DNA from: Elgaria multicarinata webbii
Lineage: Eukaryota; Chordata; Lepidosauria; Squamata; Anguidae
Assembly (NCBI RefSeq): GCF_023053635.1
Contig: NC_086171.1
Span: forward strand, 47,037,538 to 47,101,537
Reading direction: 5' to 3'
Length of the DNA stretch: 64,000 nucleotides
Position numbers and translations under genes: made by a program. Under the pieces are notes generated by a model. The model saw only the letters and a program-made list of their open reading frames with translations, was not told the DNA's origin and made no database searches. Below are positions 57,590 to 64,000 of this stretch, one piece after another; positions within the stretch are counted from its first letter, which is position 1, and each line of letters begins with the position of its first letter.

Positions 57590-60500
57590 GTGAGTAGAAC
57601 GAGAAGGAGGAGGCGGCGGTAGTAGTAGCAGCAGCAGCATTTGTGTGGGAAGGATTCGTAGCGAGTATGTTGGGTGGGGGCTTCGCTGGAGTCGAACAGG
57701 TTTGCAGGCAGGGCAGTGATATGGGAGAAGGAGGCAGAACTGTGGGTTGAGGGGAAGTGAAGATCACTGCTTGGCTTTAACAATAAACCCAGGTCTTGGA
57801 GGAGGGTGAGAGCCAGTGTAGTGTAGCGGTTAGAGTGTTGGATTGGGACTTCGGACACCCGGCTTCAAGTCCCCAACTCTCTGAGTGACTGGGTCAGTCA
57901 TTGACATTCAGCCTAACCTACCTGACAGGGTTGTTGTTAGGATAAAATGGAGAGAAGGAGGACCATGTAAACCGCCTGTTCTTTGAAACAGGAAAAACGA
58001 TGGGGCATAAATATAGTAGATTTAAAAAATAGCAAGGGGGGTTCTGTTGAGTTGCAAGATTTGGTAGGTGGGCTATTTCTTTGTTCTCATTTATTATGTT
58101 TTTGTTCTGTAGAAGGAGTGTAGGGCCTGCTTCTCCATCTCCACCACCTGTTTCATCCTTTTAGCAACCCTGTGAGGTAGGGGAAGTTGAAAGAGTGTGA
58201 CTGGCTACTGGTCACCCAGTTGGGTTCTTTAGCTGCATGAGAATTTGGAGCGGGCTCTTCCCCCAGTACTGGGTCTTGACACTCTGGAGGAGCAGGCAAC
58301 GGTCACTGACCTGGCAAGACCGGTCTTTGAGCGCGAGGAGGTTGTTTTTATGAGGGGGGAAGGATGGTATCATCTTTCACAGGCTACAGCAGGAGAGGAG
58401 AGATGGTAGGATGAGAAAGGAAGAAATGGTGAAAGGTTGATGGAGTTAAGTTGGTGCATGAGGGCAAACAAGTTCACTTGTTGCTGGTGGGAGTGTCGGT
58501 TGTTTAAGTGTATGTTCCGGATTTGAAAAAATACCATGTTGAATGCAAATATACTCCATTTGGACAGAAGATTTATTTTGCCAGGTGATGGGTTTTCTTC
58601 TTTTCTACTCAAATTTGCAACACCAACGTGTTTTTCTTGGATTTTGAAAGCTTTGCTTGCAAGACAAATATGTCAGTATTTTTCCAAGCTATCGCGTTCA
58701 TTGCTATTTTAAAATGTTTCACTTTTAAAAAAAATAGCTACTGCAGCATAGTAGCCGCTTTGCAAGTTTGCTTTCATTTTCCTTTAAAGAATTTAAATTA
58801 ATCTAAAACATATGATATCAGATGCATGCATAATAAAACCCTTCAGCCATTCTGATGTAGACCCTCACTTGTACAATTGGGGGATGGAGGAGTTGCCATG
58901 CAAAGTTGTCTTAGTACATTCATTTTTAATGGAATATTGGTTAACCTTTTATGAGACCTGATCAAACATTCCACTATCTTGAAGTTACAGCACAAAGAAT
59001 TCCCATAAGCAGATATTATTTTGATGATTATCTTCATGGTGATTGTCATGTTAGGGTCCTGAACTAAATACTCTAAAGATGCTTTCACATGGCAACAGCT
59101 CTATATGCAACAGCTGTCACGCCAGACCTGTTCACCATGTGGATTGTCTGTACTTTATGGGAAAACTCTCCTGCACTAGCTGTAAGCCACAGATGTATGA
59201 CATTGGTGCAGGAGATCCATTGCATTAGTTGCTTTCTCATGTAAGGGCTGTTGCTTGGATTTGCCACCATATAGAAACATTCAATAGCTTCTATATGGGG
59301 GCATAATGTGAGAATAAATCCTAAGATATTGAAACTTATGGTGATTTGGTTATGCAGTAGCTTCAAGGTAGTGAAAATACTGGTTGCGTGTCAGAAAAGG
59401 TGAAATGGAGGGTTGGTGGTAGTAGTAAGTTGACTTTGCAGTGATGGCTCATGTGATGTAGCTTGCATTAAGCTGACAAACCTTTGAATGATTTTGAGAG
59501 AAGGGGGAGTTCACACCACTTGATAAGACCCCGCCATTGGATTATCTTGGTCATGGGCTACTGACATTTAATGAGATGGAATTAAAAGATGCTCAGGCCC
59601 CACTATGTGTTTACTTTGGCTGATAGTAAACAGATAGGCTTTTTTAAAATTCATCTATGCTTTGCTGATATTTGGAAATGGCTATAAAGAGAACAGTGGC
59701 TTTAAAATATCATTGTTCTCTTTTTCCTACCCAGCCTTTGGGGCTTTGGGATTCTTGGGAAATTTGGAGTTCCAAGGATGGAGGAAGGGAGTCTATGGTA
59801 GACCAGAAAAGAGTTTTGAAAAGTAATGGCTTCTTAAAAGTGTGCGTAGAGAAGCTTGTCTTACCTAGTCATTTAAAGGAAAATGTTGAGTATCTCTATC
59901 AAGCTACTCCTCTAAAAAACAACAGCCTAGAATATATAATTGTATTGGAATGGCAGATTACATATAAGTATAAGGTGACTTCACATTTACAACTGCTCAT
60001 AACTGTTCACATTTATTGTAGAACACAAAGTGATAATTGTGGGACTTGACAATGCTGGAAAGACCACCATTCTATATCAATTGTAAGTATTTTAACTGGA
60101 TTCCCTCAGTCCTTGGGATATGAAGCTGATCATAATTGAATGCTTGGGGAAGGGTTTACAAATATTGGGAGAATAAGGACAACCTATCCAGAACTGGAAA
60201 ATAATTTTGATTCCTCAGGGTCAAATTTGGCCTGAAAGTTTGAAGCTGGTGTTTTTCAGACTTTAGCATAAGAAAGCTGCTATGTTCTTCTAGACTTCCT
60301 CTAACTCTTTGTATTTATGAACAAATCCTATTTTACCAGGCATTGATAGTCTAATTATTGATGGAATGTCTTATTGCTGACCGATCCTGTATTACCTACT
60401 TGTCTTAGGGTATAATGCTGACACATATAATATTCTTTGAGCGGATTACTTCATAATGTTGAAGTAGCATTTATAACTGTCATAAGCTGTGGTTGTAAAA

Positions 60501-63500
60501 GCCACAGGCAGGTAATTAATATACTTGCTTTCTGCAAGAAGACAGCGAAATAAACTTAAACAAGAAGGACTATTTCGGTGGAATTGTGCTAGTTTGTTTT
60601 TAAATAGTTCTTCTAATCTGTCACATTTAGAATGTTTTACATTAACTCCAAGGGTTCATAATAAGCTAATGACAGAATTCCATATGCAATTTCTCACTAG
60701 AGCCCTTCTTAAAAGGACAGTTACTATGGAATTCATTGCCACAAGATGAAGAGATGGCCACCAACTTGAATGGATTTAAAAGGAGATCAGACAAGTTCAT
60801 GGAGGATAAGGCTATCAATGGTGACTAGTCGTGATGGCTATTTATTACCTCTAGTATCAGAAGCAGCATGGCTCTGTTTCCTAGTTGTGGGACTGTGCTA
60901 TTGAAGTCAATGCGCTTATGGGATTCCCACAGGCCATTGGCTGGCTGCTGTGTGAACAAAATGCTGGACTCAATAGACGTTGTTTTGATCCAGACTGGCT
61001 CTGACATTCTTACAAAGTTTTATGCTGCTAAATGTTTCCATGTAATTGAGTCCATGAGTATAAAATTAGGGCTGTTAGCAGTAGGTGGGGGTAAATTCTG
61101 CAGTGGGGTGCTTTCTCTACTTGTGTAGGTTCCCTGTAAGATTTCGAAGCCTGATTTTTCAGGGTCTATATTGTATGGGGCGCCTTCAGAGCTAGAGCTG
61201 GATCCTCGCTGCATATGTTTCCCCCAGCATGTGGAGGGTCATGGAGATGGGCACTGAGGAGCCACAGAGGGAGTGCTCTAGGCCCATCTCTGCTCTCCCT
61301 TCTTGCACTACTGAAATTGCTTGGGTGGTGAACTTCTGAATAGGGTGAGTGTTAGCTGGTAGCCCTCTCTCACGTAGTACCTTTTCCATAGCTATAATCA
61401 CAGAGATGGCCATTATCTCTCTGAATTTATGACCAGGTTCATATAAAGTTTCCTGAACAGTAATAAACCTGCATCTGTGATCATGTGGAAGAACTTAGTG
61501 AAAACCAGTCCAAAGCTTATTACTTAATAAGAAAAAATAAATATGTGAACCGCCCAGAGAGCTCCGGCTATTGGGCGGTATAGAAATGTAATAAATAAAT
61601 AAATAAATAAATTTTCTGAACGGTCTTATTGGATTCTCTAATTTTACTCCAGAAGGCAGACATTATTCTATGATAACACGTTTTTTGTAGAACTGATGAT
61701 AGCTGCATTCTAGATCTCACTCAGCATACCACTTCTTCCCCTTTAGTCTAATGAACGAGGTGGTTCACACTTCTCCCACGATAGGAAGTAACGTTGAAGA
61801 AATAATAGTAAAAAACACTCATTTCCTCATGTGGGATATCGGAGGGCAGGAGTCGTTACGGTCATCCTGGAACACCTATTACTCAAATACAGAGGTATGT
61901 TGATGTTGTTCCTAACTCTGACAATTCTGTGTTGGCAAATTGCAGGAGGATCTTCACAAGGATAAACTAGAACCAAGTTACCACTTTGGCCAACAGTATT
62001 AAGAGGGAAAGATACAACAGTATTAAGAGGGAAAGATACAACAGTATTAAGAGGGAAAGATACAACAGTATTAAGAGGGAAAGATACAAGAGGAAAGGAG
62101 GAGGGAACTAGCAGAGGAGAAAGAAATAGAAAATGTATTTTTTTAAGCCTCTGAAATGCTTTTCAGGTCTTAGGAGATAACTTCTCTTTTTTACTCCACC
62201 ATAAAGATAAACTCTTGATACTGATCTCTGATAAATTTGAATGAGAGGGATACTTCCCAGGTACTTGTGTGCAAAGCAAACATTGTGTAGACACAACTCT
62301 TGCAGCTGTAGTTTCATAAAATTTCCTTGCCTTCTACTGCTTCAGAAAAGAGTAAGTTGTTCAAGGGTATTAAGTAGAGGCATTTTGTTTTAACACAAAC
62401 GTAGCATTTTATAAAAGTGCCCTTATGGCACCTTAAAGACGAAAACACTTTGCTGTTTTTGCTGCAACAATCTCACACAGAAATTGTATCACTTTGCATG
62501 TTCCTGCCTGCATGGAAACACGTCTTCTTAGCTCTTGGCCTTTCTTCTTTCCACAGTTTATTATCTTTGTAGTTGACAGCATTGATCGAGAGAGACTGTC
62601 CCTCACAAAAGAAGAACTCTACAGAATGTTGGCCCATGAGGTACTTTGGATTTTACTCTTCTATATTCTATATGTATTCGAGGAATGTAGTCTTTGGCTA
62701 GGATCCAACATTTTGCATAAGTAGAAGGCAGTCTTGCTAGTGGAAGGCAAACCCCAATTTTCACCATATCCCATGCTGTTTTGGAGGCTTCGCCAAGCAG
62801 CTTTGTGGGCTGTGCAGTGGGCTGCAGTGTATATGTGTAGTGGGGGAAATGATTAAATTGGGTTGGGGGCTGCCTTGTGCAAGTGGAAGTGCTTTCTGCT
62901 CATGCAACAACATTTTTGTATCTAAGTTATTTTTAAAAACATATGCACAGACACAAAAACACACATCAGAGTAGCTGCATATTTAGACAGAAACATAGAC
63001 CTACAACTCTCAGCAAGGCTGGCTGAAGAATGCAGGGGGTTATTTTTCTGTCTAAACACACAGAGAATTGTGCACTCAATCATTTTTTTCCTGTTTCCTG
63101 TATGTTCAAATGGATTCTGATCTCAAATCTTACTTGTTCTGACCATGAGAAGTGTAAAAAGAGTGGTGATGTGTGTCGATGCTTTGGAAGAGAGTATAGG
63201 GGAACAAATATGAAACCCATGTTTAAGCAATTGGCAGAGTTACAGCTGCAGCAGTCAACACATTTAGACTACTGAAATTTGCTCTTTTTAGCAAATAAAG
63301 CAACATCAATATGTTAATAATAAATACATATTATAATAGCATTATTCTTTGTGATGTTTTAAGTTTATGAAACTATTAAGGTCTTAACACAAACTTTCTA
63401 AATACACATCCGTACAGGATTTGCGGAAGGCTGCAGTTCTCATCTTTGCAAACAAGCAAGATATGAAAGGTTGTATGACAGCAGCTGAAATTTCCAAGTA

Positions 63501-63569
63501 CCTCACCCTTAGTGCCATAAAGGATCACCCTTGGCACATTCAGTCCTGTTGTGCACTAACAGGAGAAGG
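57544..63569 (+). CDS. ARL5B: ARL5B, Arf-like GTPase, five of six coding exons
   Basis: ARL5B is a small GTPase of the trans-Golgi network that takes part in endosome-to-Golgi traffic. Five coding exons (57544-57589, 60022-60082, 61747-61894, 62557-62640, 63418-63569) encode the first 163 residues of about 179 and two bases of the next codon. The last exon lies past 64,000. Visible are the G2 myristoylation site in [15 protein letters not shown], the P-loop GLDNAGKT at 23-30, switch-I T47, switch-II WDIGGQ at 65-70 with Q70, NKQD at 125-128 and a CAL motif at 158-160. All borders are GT/AG and phases agree. The sequence is nearly identical to the human protein, and ARL5A is less likely because of the synteny with NSUN6 and CACNB2. 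Confidence 0.97.
57809..58022 (+). mobile_element. tRNA-derived SINE, squamate type
   Basis: It begins 'agccagtgtagtgtagcggt', giving an A-box-like region, followed by a B-box-like 'ggcttcaagtc'. A tRNA-unrelated body contains 'ctgacagggttgttgttagg' and an end rich in A. It lies in ARL5B intron 1 in sense orientation. Confidence 0.75.
58130..58300 (-). mobile_element. tRNA-derived SINE fragment
   Basis: The inverse reads 'ctgggtgaccagtagccagt' and 'ctacctcacagggttgctaa', the body of the SINE family seen at 57809-58022. The tRNA-related head is worn. Confidence 0.55.
60022..60082 (+). CDS. ARL5B: ARL5B coding exon 2 (P-loop)
   Basis: This 61 bp exon encodes the end of Glu16 to two bases of Phe36. 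The translation is [19 protein letters not shown] and includes the GTP-binding P-loop GLDNAGKT. The acceptor is TTATTGTAG and the donor GTAAGT. Confidence 0.97.
60700..61010 (+). mobile_element. L3/CR1-type LINE 3' remnant
   Basis: It contains 'aaggctatcaatggtgacta' and ends 'aaaatgctggactcaataga' and 'gatccagactggctctgaca', aligning with 16330-16580 across its length. It lies in ARL5B intron 2. Confidence 0.7.
61544..61612 (+). mobile_element. L2-like LINE tail
   Basis: It contains 'gtgaaccgcccagagagctc' followed by 'attgggcggtatagaaatgt' and six AAAT units. This is the cleanest tail copy in the window and shows the short stem made by the two CCGCCC/GGGCGG parts. Confidence 0.75.
61747..61894 (+). 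CDS. ARL5B: ARL5B coding exon 3 (switch regions)
   Basis: This 148 bp exon encodes the end of Phe36 to Glu85. The translation begins [20 protein letters not shown], with switch-I T47, and continues [20 protein letters not shown], with the switch-II DIGGQ. The acceptor is CCCCTTTAG and the donor GTATGT. Confidence 0.97.
61992..62087 (+). repeat. 24 bp tandem repeat, four identical copies
   Basis: The unit is AACAGTATTAAGAGGGAAAG followed by ATAC. Four copies are identical, at 61992, 62016, 62040 and 62064, and a partial fifth begins 'aagaggaaag'. It lies in ARL5B intron 3. Confidence 0.95.
62557..62640 (+). CDS. ARL5B: ARL5B coding exon 4
   Basis: This exon is 28 whole codons, residues 86-113: [20 protein letters not shown] then LYRMLAHE. 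The acceptor is CTTTCCACAG and the donor GTACTT. Confidence 0.96.
62976..63071. mobile_element. Hairpin element, TAGACAG family, copy 4
   Basis: The left arm is 'gcatatttagacagaaacat' and the right arm 'ttctgtctaaacacacagag'. The loop has 'ctcagcaaggctggctgaag'. It lies in ARL5B intron 4. Confidence 0.6.
63418..63569 (+). CDS. ARL5B: ARL5B coding exon 5 (guanine specificity)
   Basis: This 152 bp exon encodes residues 114-163 and two bases of the next codon. It begins [20 protein letters not shown], with NKQD at 125-128 for guanine recognition, and ends [10 protein letters not shown]. The acceptor is CGTACAG and the donor GTAGGT. The final 15-16 residues are encoded beyond the window. Confidence 0.97.
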
Positions 63570-64000
63570 GTAGGTATCAGTAATACTAAATGAAATGACT
63601 TCAGGTAGAGAGAAACAGGCAACTTTTATTTTCTCTGTCCGTGTTAAACGTTGTGAGGTCATGTTAGTGCTTCCTAATTTCAAGGTAGCATTGATAATGC
63701 CATCTGCTCTGATAAGGAGCAATTTACTTTAAAGTGAAAATGGTCCCTGGCTATGAGAGTTATAGACATGAAGCTATTGTTGTGGGATTAAAATGCCATC
63801 ATTTGTCCTAAAAATTGAAATGTAAGGTATGCATGCTGTCAAATCTTAAAACAATTACACTAAACAATTTCCAAGTAAAGTGTTGAGTAGAATATTCTAA
63901 ATGACTTAGAAGTATACTTTATTGATTCCCCCCCCCTTATTCAAACATATAGGTTTAAATATTTTGGCTGCTGGAAGAAAATTGGAGACATATGCAGCAC

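Larger units (their letters stand above)
57590..64000 (+). other. ARL5B introns 1-4 and start of intron 5
   Basis: The introns are 57590-60021, 60083-61746, 61895-62556, 62641-63417 and 63570 onward. They contain two tRNA-derived SINE copies (57809-58022 and about 58130-58300), an L3-like LINE remnant (60700-61010), an L2-like tail (61544-61612), a four-copy 24 bp tandem repeat and one hairpin element (62976-63071). From 63570 to the window end I see nothing except a C-run near 63929. Confidence 0.75.

Noticed and set aside
57307-57858. 183-codon open frame on the minus strand over the ARL5B promoter and exon 1
   Set aside because: It is antisense to a confirmed exon, and its composition reflects the CpG-rich block and the CTG/CCG-rich stretch beside it.
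61992-62087. Possible CRISPR-like array
   Set aside because: The 24 bp units are directly adjacent with no spacers, in a vertebrate intron. It is a simple tandem repeat.

Overview
The window is nuclear vertebrate DNA, most likely from a squamate reptile (lizard-type). It holds three syntenic protein genes in the order CACNB2 (+), NSUN6 (-), ARL5B (+), the order known from human chromosome 10p12. The squamate call rests on the repeats: CR1/L3 LINE pieces, L2-like LINE tails ending in an AATAAA-type microsatellite, tRNA-derived SINEs of squamate type, and several families of short inverted-repeat elements. I cannot name a species.

Layout. 1-15,545: the last five coding exons and 3' UTR of CACNB2, the voltage-gated calcium channel beta-2 subunit; earlier exons lie upstream of the window. 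15,546-23,700: intergenic DNA, mostly old repeats, plus the likely NSUN6 3' UTR. 23,701-46,100: all eleven coding exons of NSUN6, an RNA m5C methyltransferase, encoding 467 residues with both catalytic cysteines at the same positions as in the human protein. 46,101-57,540: a repeat-rich stretch with two CpG-rich blocks (about 49.43-49.87 kb and 56.98-57.70 kb) that are the candidate promoters of NSUN6 and ARL5B. A young Ty3/gypsy LTR retrotransposon (51,972-56,586) lies between these blocks. 57,544-64,000: the first five of six coding exons of ARL5B, an Arf-like GTPase; the last exon is outside the window.

The genes are not an operon and share no pathway; they are neighbours by ancient synteny. 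In human, NSUN6 and ARL5B are transcribed divergently from a short shared promoter. Here the two CpG-rich blocks are about 7.5 kb apart and the retrotransposon accounts for 4.6 kb of that.

Most of the rest is intronic or intergenic repeat. I found no RNA genes, CRISPR arrays or prokaryotic features. The most informative non-genic structure is a set of nested insertions (51.7-56.7 kb, 31.2-31.6 kb, 12.2-12.5 kb) and several self-similar inverted-repeat families whose copies can be compared within the window. Nothing here amounts to a clearly new biological system; the findings are annotation-level observations about mobile-element structure, promoter layout and splice-site choice.
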